A DNA stretch of 64,000 nucleotides from the NCBI RefSeq assembly GCF_030936135.1, contig NC_082604.1, positions 2,301,001 to 2,365,000 of the forward strand, written 5' to 3'. The translations under genes and the position numbers were made by a program. This document shows positions 49,201-57,727 of the stretch, piece after piece (position 1 is the stretch's first letter; every line of letters starts with the position of its first letter). The notes beneath the pieces were generated by a model. That model did not search any database. It was given only the letters and a program-made list of their open reading frames with translations, and had not been told where the DNA came from. This DNA comes from Gavia stellata (lineage: Eukaryota > Chordata > Aves > Gaviiformes > Gaviidae).

Positions 49201-51526
49201 TCTCTGCAAAGCCCGGGGAAACAGAGGTGCCGTGAGCAAGGGTGCGATCTGCCAGCTCCTACTGGGATTTTGCTTTGGGTGGGGTGGAGAATCCTACGAA
49301 AGCACTGAGCAAAGCTGCTGTAGGGTTTCAGGGTGGAGAAGCAGGTAGCTGAGCTGCAGGAAAAACCATGACAAATGTGGCCATGTGGCCTCTGATGATT
49401 TTTATTTTTTTTATTTTTATAAACTTGGAGAGATTAGTGGCTTATGGAGCGGCATGGCTTTGCACTGGGCTTGCTCTCCCAAGCAGCCAAAGTGCCCCGC
49501 TTCGATGTTTCAGGCTGCGCCAGGGAAGGTGCCTCCGGAGCAAAGCTCAACCTGTTGCATTGCATCAGCCCCGGGCTGAGGTTTCAACCTGCCAGCAAAC
49601 AGTAAAAGCGGCTTTTTTATCCACCAAGTTCCAGTGCCGGGTGCAGGTGAAACTGTAACGAGGCTCCGTGGCTCTCACACAGCACGTTACACCTGCAGCT
49701 TTCAAAGCACTTTGCAAAGGAGCATCAATTCCTTGCCAAAAAAGGGGCATGGGGAAGGTGAACGCCTCTCCCACTCCAGCAAAACACTCTCCCAAACTCC
49801 CCAACATAGCTCCATCCCCACGGTCCCATGGAATCTTTGGGTGGAGAAGATCCTTAGGGAAACTGAGGCAGAGAGATGAGCTGTAAATGTACATGCAGTC
49901 TTGTATTCGACTGCAAGTCCTACCTGTGCTCGAGGGAAAGGCAGCGAGCAGAAAGAATTCAGTCAATATTCACGGAAATGCAGAAGAAAGAAGTTATAAG
50001 AAGTTGCCTGTAACCTCCTATGGTCGCTCTGGTTTCCAGTGTCCACATCCAATGGAGAAACCCGCCTGGGAAAGTGAGGGGAGAAATTGTCCCAGTGCTC
50101 ACCTGCCTCGGTGGCCTCTGTGTGCCGGCGCTGCATGTGGGCTCGCAGGAAGGAGTCGTTCATGAAGGCTTTATCGCAGAGGTGGCACTGGAGAGGGGGG
50201 AAAAGTCAGCGGAGCGACTGGGATCGGCAGAAAAGGGCAATCCCCGTGTCCCCTGCCTGGCAGACAAAGCTTTGCTGCTTTAAAGCAAAAGGGGAGACCT
50301 CAAGAGACATGACTGTCGTGTCGGAAGCACAGGGGTGGAGGGAATTAGGAGTTTCTTCTGTCTGGAACTAAAGGAGAAGGCAGAAGCCAAGACGGTGCAG
50401 GGATACTGCTCAGGGAGAAAAAATGCTGCTCTCCCCAACAGAGCAGCGCAATAAGGGGACCAAAGCATCAGTGAGGTCCTGGTTTTAACGGGGCCCTGCG
50501 CTCGCAGGGATGACTGGGCTGTATGAACCTAAATCATCTGGTTTGGGTGGCTTTTACCCTCCAGGAGTAAGCAAGCATGTTGATTTGGTGATGGGGAAGA
50601 AGCAGACAAAAAAGGCACGTCCAGCAGGTCTGCTGCTGAAAGGGTGGGAAAAGCTCAGGGGGGGGAAAAGCAAAATCACCACCAAATCCAGGAGCATCCA
50701 GAAATCTTTCACCGGTCTGAAGGATGCTTTAAGTCTCCCTGGCATGAGGTATCCCCCAGGACACAGGCGTCTCGTGAGATCTCTCCGGCCAACCCTCTCC
50801 AGACCCCCTCTCCCACACTCTGCGCAGCTCTGACTACCTGCAGTTAGTACAAAAAAAGGGAGCTTCCCTAGCAAGGAGTTTGCAGGCTCCATGAAGGTGA
50901 TGAACCAGCACCAGGGAAAGCAGCAGGGCTGGCCAGCACCTTTTCTGGGGCCAAGGCATAACCGCAGTGGGGCTACAAAGGCAGGATGCAGCAAACAGCA
51001 TCCTGCATGGGGATGGGCTTTACACCCCTTACACCTTTCCACCCCGCACCTTGCAGTAGGTGCTGGGGCCAGCTTGCAGGAGGAGCTGCTGCGTGGCAAT
51101 CAGCTTCTTCCACCTCCTGCTCTCCTCCTTTGCCCCTCGGAGCTGCGCTGCCTGCTCTGCTGCCTGCTGCTGGGTACAAGCCAGCTCGGCGCGGGCAGCT
51201 TGCAGGCGCTGGGCGTGCGCGGCCAGGCTGGTCCCCAGGCGCTCCTGGCAATGCAGCAGGTACTCAATGCTCAGCTGGGCCATCCTGAGCACCTTCAGCA
51301 GGATAGGGTCCGCCGGCTGCCCGCAGTGGGGGCACCGCTCCCCGTCCAGGTTGCAGAAGGTGACACCGGCAATGTGCTCCTGGAGCGCGGCCACGTCCAC
51401 CTCCCGGGCCACCCGCTCCACATCGATGGCGCTGAAGCGACGCCAGTCCACGCCGAGCCGGCGGGGCTGGAAGCGGAAGGGGGGGATGTCCACCGGGACT
51501 GCGAGTCCTGGGGATGCCCCCGGCAT
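40118..51526 (-). CDS. DZIP1L: DZIP1L, cilium zinc-finger protein, gene-level entry
   Basis: DAZ-interacting zinc finger protein 1-like acts at the basal body and ciliary transition zone, where it supports ciliary membrane-protein entry and Hedgehog signalling; human mutations cause recessive polycystic kidney disease. Order of parts: DZIP-like N-terminal domain (about 15-135), one C2H2 finger (160-181), long coiled coil (about 185-395), the conserved [23 protein letters not shown] block (about 420-448), a low-complexity Pro/Ser region and acidic C-terminal blocks. Fourteen exons total 2205 nt, or 734 residues plus stop (human 767), and the phases close throughout. The exon at 47547-47600 and the donors at 42040 and 41034 are tentative. 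It converges with CLDN18 and runs in tandem with A4GNT. Confidence 0.9.
40430..40830. promoter_or_regulatory. Candidate conserved element in the last DZIP1L intron
   Basis: This AT-rich block, inside an otherwise GC-rich gene, carries a perfect octamer ATGCAAAT at 40456-40463. It also has CACAATTTCATCATCATTGC near 40527 and several ATTA cores (CTTCAATTACATC near 40657, TTTAATAATTTTGCC near 40716). The sharp change in composition from the flanking exons and the POU-type site suggest an intronic enhancer. Inference only. Confidence 0.3.
41035..41201 (-). CDS. DZIP1L: DZIP1L exon with SAMV-LLERRL block
   Basis: The acceptor CCTGCGCAG|GG is clear. The product begins [18 protein letters not shown] and continues [13 protein letters not shown], aligning with human GTLVQSMVKNLEKQL and GGVSLFF. 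The 3' end is uncertain: a donor after GGGAT (GTTTTC) is weak but keeps the frame (phase 0) into the last exon. The alternative is that the exon ends a few codons earlier. Confidence 0.7.
42041..42186 (-). CDS. DZIP1L: DZIP1L acidic exon
   Basis: Product [20 protein letters not shown], then an acidic stretch containing [16 protein letters not shown]. The acceptor GTGCACCAG|C fits the phase-2 donor of the preceding exon. The donor is either CTG|GTTTGG at 42040 or TGG|GTACCG six bases further down. Both leave phase 1, which the next exon requires. Acidic D/E/S-rich blocks occur at the same relative place in mammalian DZIP1L. Confidence 0.65.
42980..43184 (-). CDS. DZIP1L: DZIP1L proline/serine-rich exon
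   Basis: The product contains [20 protein letters not shown] and [11 protein letters not shown], a low-complexity region like that in the C-terminal half of mammalian DZIP1L. The acceptor is CCTTCCAG|CT (phase 1) and the donor a strong GGAG|GTGAGT (phase 2). Sequence identity is low, so the call rests on splice signals, phase continuity and composition. Confidence 0.7.
43492..43684 (-). CDS. DZIP1L: DZIP1L exon after the conserved LESMG block
   Basis: The product begins [20 protein letters not shown] and continues [19 protein letters not shown], aligning with human AKGISIQTLRHLESLLRVQ and FSEFLSLRGKLVKEV. The acceptor CTGCTTTAG|GTT is in phase 0 and the donor CCAG|GTGAAG leaves phase 1. This is a helical segment. 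Confidence 0.88.
43685..44861. other. DZIP1L intron
   Basis: A 1.2-kb intron from GTAAGT (reverse strand, 44861) to CTGCTTTAG. No other exon is seen. Confidence 0.8.
44862..44998 (-). CDS. DZIP1L: DZIP1L exon with conserved LRRNP/FRPILEE block
   Basis: The product contains [20 protein letters not shown] and [12 protein letters not shown], the best-conserved block of DZIP1 and DZIP1L outside the N-terminus. The acceptor TTTCCTCCAG|CC needs one base from the preceding exon, which the 31-nt exon at 46332 supplies. The donor is AGAGG|GTAAGT, phase 0. Confidence 0.93.
44999..46331. other. DZIP1L intron
   Basis: A 1.3-kb intron from GTAATG to TTTCCTCCAG on the reverse strand. Nothing else is recognised. 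Confidence 0.75.
46332..46362 (-). CDS. DZIP1L: DZIP1L 31-nt small exon
   Basis: The product is [10 protein letters not shown] plus one base. A pyrimidine-rich acceptor (CTATTTCTTTACAG|ATC) and a donor GAAG|GTAATG flank it. It enters in phase 0 and leaves in phase 1, exactly what the next exon needs. It falls where human has a short lysine/proline-containing linker after the coiled coil. The small size makes homology weak; splice signals and phase carry the call. Confidence 0.7.
46363..46907. other. DZIP1L intron with probable GC donor
   Basis: A 545-bp intron that begins GCAAGT rather than GT on the reverse strand and ends TTTCTTTACAG. No other content is seen. Confidence 0.65.
46908..47048 (-). 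CDS. DZIP1L: DZIP1L coiled-coil exon with GC donor
   Basis: The product begins [20 protein letters not shown], aligning with human LQEENQRLQASLSQDQKK, and continues as predicted coiled coil to QEKK. The acceptor is CCCCTCTCAG|CTG. The only sensible end is AAG|GCAAGT, a GC donor with otherwise perfect complementarity to U1. The exon is 141 nt, phase 0 to phase 0. Confidence 0.88.
47547..47600 (-). CDS. DZIP1L: Tentative DZIP1L coiled-coil exon
   Basis: The reading [18 protein letters not shown] resembles the human segment RKVKELHEEHMAEKKE that directly precedes LQEENQRL, and such a segment is otherwise missing. The acceptor is a tandem GGCAG/AG; only the second AG gives an open phase-0 frame. 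The donor is unclear: a weak GC donor after CAG keeps phase 0, while GT four bases later (GTGCCA) would break it. The exon is real, mis-delimited or lost; I lean to real. Confidence 0.4.
48163..48300 (-). CDS. DZIP1L: DZIP1L coiled-coil exon
   Basis: 46 residues beginning [20 protein letters not shown], then DDAEEARSQ. The human equivalent is LRALQSHS...LGSLRDEESEEW. The acceptor is CCCGATCCAG|AAA and the donor CAG|GTGAGC, phase 0 at both ends. The heptad pattern is partly interrupted by TPSHAELRG. Confidence 0.88.
48301..48532. other. DZIP1L intron
   Basis: A short 232-bp intron from GTGAGC to GATCCAG on the reverse strand. Confidence 0.85.
48533..48694 (-). CDS. DZIP1L: DZIP1L coiled-coil exon
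   Basis: 54 residues. [20 protein letters not shown] and [18 protein letters not shown] align with human DKWKEQEWTKLYGEIDKLKK and LFWDEFKNVAKQNSTLEE. The acceptor is CCCTTTAG|GAA and the donor GGG|GTGAGC, phase 0. Confidence 0.93.
49079..49203 (-). CDS. DZIP1L: DZIP1L coiled-coil exon
   Basis: Encodes the start of the coiled coil, [20 protein letters not shown] and [17 protein letters not shown], aligning with human EEVLEELRAKLKWTQGELEAQREAERQ. The acceptor CTTTGCAG|AG fits the preceding phase-1 end, and the donor is CAG|GTACGG. The heptad repeats are clear. Confidence 0.93.
50103..50187 (-). CDS. DZIP1L: DZIP1L C2H2 zinc-finger exon
   Basis: 85 nt encoding the single finger, [20 protein letters not shown] then RH, with C160-X2-C163-X12-H176-X4-H181. 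Human has CHLCDKTFMNATFLRGHIQRRH, so this exon alone identifies the family. The acceptor is CCCTCTCCAG|TGC (phase 0) and the donor GCAG|GTGAGC (phase 1). Confidence 0.97.
50188..51049. other. DZIP1L intron 1 of the coding region
   Basis: An 862-bp intron from GTGCGG to CTCTCCAG on the reverse strand. No other feature is seen. A long forward-strand frame starting inside it (50891) is the antisense shadow of the GC-rich first exon. Confidence 0.85.
51050..51526 (-). CDS. DZIP1L: DZIP1L first coding exon, DZIP N-terminal domain
   Basis: Encodes residues 1-159. [20 protein letters not shown] is followed by [20 protein letters not shown], then [18 protein letters not shown] and [12 protein letters not shown], all close to the human N-terminus. 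The start at 51526 puts FRFQPR at the human distance. The frame is open upstream to 51655 without resemblance, and a likely acceptor (GCACCAG|CCC) lies at 51540. An ATG at 51536 within this exon is out of frame. The donor is AAG|GTGCGG. The exon is strongly GC-rich and carries long antisense open frames. Confidence 0.94.
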
Positions 51527-53728
51527 CCCTGGGCATGGGCTGGTGCAGTGGGTGGTAAGTGTCAGCAGAGAAGGGCTGGAAGGCAAAAGGGACACATTAG
51601 GGCTGACCCTGCAGCCGTCCTCCGGCTCCGCTGCAGCCCCTGCCAGCCTGCGCACGCATTGGGGAGCAGGTCAGAGCTTAACTTACATGGCAGCAAACAA
51701 AAAACCTTCCTTTTCCCTCCCCATCCAGAACTCCTATCTACTGCTTTGCCAAATCCTGCAACAACAACAAAAAAATCTGCCAGTTTGTTCACCATCTGCT
51801 TTTGGTAAGGGAGACTTGTAAAAGTGTCACATTGCAACTCTTTACAATAACCTGTTCTGAATGAACTTGTAAATCCCTCCTGAGCGTTACCTGTTTCAGG
51901 CAAACAGATTTAGCCTGTTTTCAAATGATACATGGTAAACACTGGACACACTTTAATATCACAACAGCCTGCTGCCTTCTGCGATGGCTTGCTCTGACCT
52001 AAACCCAGACCCTTTCCAGAAGTGGTGTTTGCTCATTTCATAGCTGCGTCCTCAACAATCATTAAACAATTCTATTTAAAAGACATAGTTTTAAATCTGT
52101 GAAACGGATCTATGTTGTTCTTGGGCTCTAGCCAGGGATTTGCTGCTGCCCCACATGTTACAATTTCCCCTCTGCTGCATCCACCTGCCACTTTTAAGAT
52201 GCTTCATTTTTTTAATAAAGCTCTTTGCTGAAAGGCCACTGACCGTATTTTCGGATGCCGACGGGGTTCCCACGCAGGCCGAGCGCCCCGGGATGCAGCG
52301 AAGAGCATCCAGAGCACCGCTGGTGTGTTGGTGCGTTGCTGGGTGTGCTGCCTACAGCAGTAACGCGACTCCCCGCCAGCCCACTGCTGTGCACACCCCT
52401 GCGCCTCCCGCACAGCCTGCAGCGACTTTTGTGCTCACCGGACAAGCACAAACAGGGTCAGGCAACCCAGGGAGACGCTGAGTAACCACGGGCATGGTGC
52501 AAGAAAGCCGAGCTTTCCTAGGCTCTCCTCTGCTAACTCAGAGGAAGCGAGGGCAGTGGTTATCACTGCCTGTTTGCCGCAGAAAGAGCCCCCGAATCAG
52601 CTTTTTTGCTCTAATTTCAGTCCCCAAAAATGTTGTTTGCAAGTGGGAGGCTCCAAGGCTCCCACCTGAGTTGCTCCAAGGCTCGGCTCGACCAGGCACA
52701 TAGGGTGACGGTGGCATGGGCAGCGCAGAGCAAGGACAAGGAGCTGCCAGGCTGAGCCATCCCTGCATGCAGGGCTTTCCAACCGAGAGCCTAGTGGAGA
52801 CACTTTTCGTGGTGCCTGCATGTGTCCTGGGATAAAATGATCCTGTTCTCATCTTTTTTTGATGCTGGAGCAATCACAATGTTTCCAAGGAGATATCTGG
52901 GGTTGCACAGGGTGGAGCTGGTTAACACCGATACTGCAGCTGGTGACGTCTGCAAGCCCGTGAGCATTTTCCATCCCATGGGACTGTTTTTCCACCCCTA
53001 CCCCGGGGTCTCTGCTACCTTCACTGCCAGGGTTGCTTCATCTGCACAATGTTTCCCATGTCCTTGCAAGGCTGGTTTAAGTCCAGCTCAGCGGCATTTG
53101 GACCCATTGTAAACTCTGCAAAGTCCTCTCTCGCTCTCAGAGACAGAGGGGCTCCTCCTGCCCTGCATAAGGCCCTTCACATCTCTCTCTCTGCCTCTCT
53201 CTAGTCTGTTTAGTCAGCTTGTCAGGCACCTAAATACATTTTTGCTTGTACTCCCATCTCCCACAGGGGCCTCTCCCTATTGCATGTAAATACTAGGGAT
53301 CAATGACTGCTCTGAACCAGTCTGGATTGACCTGGATGGCTCTTTTAAGCACTTTTTAGCTCTGCATCAGTTTTACCTGACCCTCTCTTCTTTCTTACCC
53401 TTCTCTCTCTTATTCCACTGCCTCCATACGGCAGAAGGCAGAAAAACCTTGATTCAGGGCTGCAGCTAACCTGGGAAGAGGTCGCACACTGCCGCAGACA
53501 AGGCATGAAATCCTCCGGGAATGGCTGTGGATCAGTGTGACAAGCTTCCCTTGCTTGTTTTTAAACTTTTTGGGTGCCTACCTGAAAACACCAGATCAGC
53601 AAGCCCATTCCCATCCAGGCTTGTACAGCCAGCAAAGATCATGATTGTCGTTATTGCTGTGATACATATCTACTGTTAGCAGCACTGCAATGTCAAACAA
53701 CCCAATTCATTGCATCAAGCAAAGCAAA

Positions 53729-53779
53729 GTGTACATATATATATACATGCACATATATATACACATATATGTATATACA
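53729..53779 (+). repeat. TA/CA-rich microsatellite
   Basis: Interrupted TATATA and ACATATAT units over about 50 bases. A simple repeat. Confidence 0.85.
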
Positions 53780-56285
53780 GGTGCAAATATAGCCCTGACT
53801 CATAGCTGCATGTTATGTAAACCTGTCAGGTAAACGTGCATGGTCCCCGCAGGTGAGGTTTTGTTGCATGAATTAACAACTCCTAAAGAGAAGAAGTTTG
53901 CAGGGACCACTAATTAAAATCCCCTAACTATCTACCACATACCCCAGGGGGTAGGCTGTGTTGCATAACCTCGTTAATATTAACAAAGTCTTCATGCACC
54001 AAAGGCAGCAATGTTTCACCTGGCCATCAACCCCGACTTAGCAGCACAGCTGAAATTGCCCCATCGCCTGCTTCAGGCTTGCCTGTGGGTGCTGGAGCCT
54101 GCTGGGTTTTCCTCTCCATCTCTTACAAAATGCTATATATAAGGTCTCAGACAGCGTAATCATGGCTTCAGTGGGATGCTGGTACAGTAAACCCACCACA
54201 TTAGGCAACCTGGGAACCCACCTCTGAAGATTTATTTCTTCTCTTCGGTTCTTTCTTATGTTTACCTAGGACAGGTCCTCAGCTGGTGTAAAGCAGTAAA
54301 AGTATTTCAACTTCCATGCTGCAACGTCGTGCAACATCAGCTGATGCGATGGAGCTGCTGGCAAAAGCCATCTTTATCACCCACAAGGGAAACGTTGATA
54401 TTCCTTCACTAGGACGGAGATTTTGCCCACCGGGTGATGAAGACATCAGCCTTGAGGGGTGCAGGTCCATCGCAGAGGCAGCAGCTAGTACCACCCCGCA
54501 GAACTTAGAGCTGAAGGCGGTCACCTGCACCATTTCCACTCCACGGCGCAAAAAACAGCTCCACCAAAGTGCTGGTAGAGCCAGGTCTCAGAAAGCATGA
54601 TGGGCTTTCATTTTCCAGGCTGGCAGACAATGTGTTTGCTGTACCAGCTCACAGTTGCTGGGTCAGGCTGTTGCATGGTCCCTTTCTTGGCAATCTTCAG
54701 CCTTTGGCAGGGAAATCTCTCCTTGTTTCCTGCTCCTCTGCCCTTCCCCACCGCCACCCTGGGGCCCTCCTCACCTTCCTGAACTCTTCAAGGGCTTCTT
54801 CACGCCCTGCAAGGTCTAAGCGTGCCCCAGGTGCCAGCGTCCCTTCTGGTCACCTGCCGATCTGGGAGCCTGCAAATTTTGGGAGATGCCTTACCACGGA
54901 GCAGAGAGGTGTCAGGAGACCCAGACTTTGCTCATGACCTACTCAAGCAGCTTCCCCACCTTCTCTGGATCCTTCCCAAAAGCAGCCATCATCTCCCTCC
55001 CTTCCTCAGCTTCCCTTCTTGCCAAAATGTGATCTCCTGAGACTCATGCCAAGGAGCAGCGGCTCGCTCAGGAGGAACCCCCTCGTGCAGGACCTTCGGT
55101 GAGGTCGGCTGTGCTTGCTGCCATCAGCCCTGCTTTGCTAAAAGTCCTGACAGTGCATGCAGGCAGGAGAGAGATGTGAGACGGGGTTGGACCTCATCTG
55201 CAGAGAAGCTGCTACGTAACCCTGCAGAGGCTCGGAAATGTTTCTTGCCTGAGCTCATGTGCAAAGGGAGCTCAAGCGCGTCAAGTCTATGCCCATCCCA
55301 CATCCCCGTCCTTCCCTTCCATGGATACAGCCATTGCCTGGAGAGGGGAGTCTGGAGAGTCGAGCCACAGGTCAGAAAAAGATAAATACTCACTTGTTGC
55401 CAAAGACTGAGAGAGAAACAGAAGAGAGGGAACGAGGACGGGAGCAGAGTGATGAACGTGGGAGGTGAGAGGCGGATGGGAGCAGCCGGGGGGGCTGTCC
55501 GAAGCTGTGCGGAAAACAGGGAGGACTTTCTGGGCTGTAACCCTACACTCCTCCCCTGCATCCCCTCAGCCCAGGAAAGTCAAAGTCATGGAGGAAAAGC
55601 ACCTCCCGCTGCCACAGGCAGGCAAAACCCGCTGTAACAGAGCAGGAAGCAAAACTAAACCAGTGTGGACGGCACCGGGGCGTGAAACTCATGAGCCACG
55701 AGAGCTTCACCCTGGGAAATGGAATGGCAAAAATTCCCTTGCGCCACGTTGCTGGTCTGACAACCGGCAGCGCTCGGCTTGGCACCGCCTGCCCTTACAC
55801 CGGTGCAGCAAGACTGACTTTAGCACGGACTCGAGCCCGGTGTCCAAATACGGCACGAAGCGCACATAAACCCTGTGTGCAGAGGGCTTTCTCCTCCCCA
55901 TTAATCCTGCTGCGGTTTCTAACTGCAGAAACCAGGCTGCCGATTGCAGCGTGCTCATTAGCTGCCGTGTTTACAGAAGATAGCATTGTGCAGATGGCAA
56001 ACATGCGATGACGGGCGGCCGATCTGCCCCCGCCTTTCTGCTCCCAAGTTAAAACCAGCTGCGCAGACAGACTCAGAAGAGATTTGCAAGCTGGGCTTCT
56101 TTTTAGGGGGGTTGGGTGGGTTGGCATTACCCTGGGAAAAAAGTAAATGCGAAGGGGATGCATTGCTCTCTGGCACAAAAAAAAGTCACTGGGTGCCCCC
56201 GTTGGGGGTTAAATGGGGATTTTTGCAGAGCTGGACAAGGGTAACCAGAGCTGCTGCACCTCATTTCCAGGGTAGTTGAATTCCA

Positions 56286-56291
56286 TTTATT
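56286..56291 (-). other. A4GNT: Possible polyadenylation signal of A4GNT
   Basis: TTTATT on +, i.e. AATAAA on the gene strand, 825 bases beyond the stop. Two further hexamers occur closer, near 56526 and 56537. Which is used cannot be told from sequence. Confidence 0.3.
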
Positions 56292-57115
56292 TCAAAGCGG
56301 TTCAGGAGCCCTGGAGGTCCATCCCTATCCTTTCCTGGTGCCTCAGCATCTCCTTTCCAGGCGGAGATGCGACTCTTTGCAGCCAGAACTGACCTCCGAG
56401 GATGTGGCAGTGCAGCCCCTTCCTGGAAGGAGCTGAAGTAAAAGTGCGGGAGCACAAACATTTGAAAAAAATGGGACTCATTTTCCAGGGGCGTGCAGGG
56501 GAAAGCAAGCTCAGAGGAGTGGTGGTTTATTAACCGTTTTATTGTCACTTGCACGGGTAAGGTCCCTCTCAAAAACGTAGGGGGTAAAGTTCGTGCGAGA
56601 AAAACCGATTAATGAAAAGACAGTAGTTTGGGATTCTCTTCATTAGCAATTACTGTCATCCATCCTCTGCTATACATTTGCATTCCACTTGCCTCAGAGG
56701 CCTCAGCCCAGCCCAAAGCCTGTTGTGTTCGTGATGGGTAGCTGCCAATAGCGCTAAGAGGTGCCGAGATGAAATTCCTCCCAGGAGGCCATGTGTCTCT
56801 TTAGGAAGTTTTCCCTTGGAAAAGCTCACTAGTGACGCCCGTAAGCCCGTTTGATTCAGGAAGGTTTGGTTCACGAGCACCTGTAAGGAAACAGAACTGA
56901 GGCAAAAGTGTCCTTACTGTCACTGGAGGCTACGTCCGATGGATACCCACCACCATTCTGCACGCGTTCCTTAGCGTCCCAAGGGAGTAGGGATGGTGGT
57001 TATGAAAAGGTCTTTCTTTCTCCTACAAAGCCAGCTACTGACACCAGTGGTGACTGTCTTTTGGCCCCAGGATGCGGAGGGCTGGAAGGATCACCCCCCT
57101 CCTCCTTACACCATG

Positions 57116-57727
57116 TCACGCAGCATCCTCAGAGTGTGTGAAATCCCTCAGCTTCGCATTTTGGATCAGGTCCTCGTATGTGGTGGGGCAGTAGGCTTTG
57201 TACAGTTTTTCAGCCAGAGTGTTGCTGCCTGCAACCACAGCTTTCCGGTTGTGGTTCATGAAGTTCCACAAGTGCAGCGCATAGGAGTGGTTGAAATTGG
57301 GGCTTTTGTCCCACACCTCGTAGTACCGGCCCCAGGCTGGGTACGGTATGGGGTAGAAACGCTGGGGATTGAGGAAGGAGATGTTCTGGCAGCTGTGGTC
57401 CTCGGTGCCTTTGAAATCAGTGAGATTGCAGATGGCTTTGAGCATCCTTGTCATTAAAAAGGGCCCCTGGTTCCCCCAGATGTTCCCATTGTACTTCAGA
57501 ACAAAGTTCTCCATGCAGTCCCAAATAAATTTGTGGTGGGGAGGGAAGCCAAAGATCCCGTTGCTGGAGAACCGCGACTTCTGCGCCGCTAGGAAGCTTT
57601 CCTCGGGGATGGGCCTGATGGAGATGACATCCGTGTCCATGTAGATGCCCCCATACTTCCAAATGAGTGCCAGTCTGCTGGCGTCGGAGCTGACGTGGAC
57701 CCAGTTCTTCTCCTGCTCCGGGATTAC
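57116..57727 (-). CDS. A4GNT: A4GNT second coding exon (catalytic core)
   Basis: Encodes residues 136-338. It includes WVHVSSDASRLALIWKYGG, the DTD motif, SSNGIFGFPPHHKFIWDCME, NIWGNQGPFLMTRML, NPQRFYPIPYPAWGRYYEVW and SYALHLWNFMN, each matching human A4GNT. The acceptor is CCAACTCTGCAG|GTA. The tail after TYEDLIQ diverges from mammals and ends HSEDAA. The frame stays open into the intron upstream, so the acceptor sets the boundary. Confidence 0.96.
   Translation of the reverse strand, partial: VIPEQEKNWVHVSSDASRLALIWKYGGIYMDTDVISIRPIPEESFLAAQKSRFSSNGIFGFPPHHKFIWDCMENFVLKYNGNIWGNQGPFLMTRMLKAICNLTDFKGTEDHSCQNISFLNPQRFYPIPYPAWGRYYEVWDKSPNFNHSYALHLWNFMNHNRKAVVAGSNTLAEKLYKAYCPTTYEDLIQNAKLRDFTHSEDAA

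Larger units (their letters stand above)
51540..57115. other. Intergenic and 5' region between DZIP1L and A4GNT
   Basis: About 5.5 kb between the DZIP1L start and the A4GNT stop. Moderately CpG-rich patches lie at about 52240-52480 and 55440-56030; either could hold the DZIP1L promoter or untranslated first exon, which I could not delimit. A TA/CA-rich microsatellite is at 53729-53779. An unassigned pair of frames, open on both strands, is at 54279-54600. Reverse-strand AATAAA hexamers near 56286-56542 may end A4GNT. Confidence 0.55.

Noticed and set aside
50891-51808. 305-codon forward-strand open frame
   Set aside because: It is antisense to the GC-rich first coding exon of DZIP1L, whose reverse-strand product matches the family closely. 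The forward translation is low-complexity and resembles nothing known.
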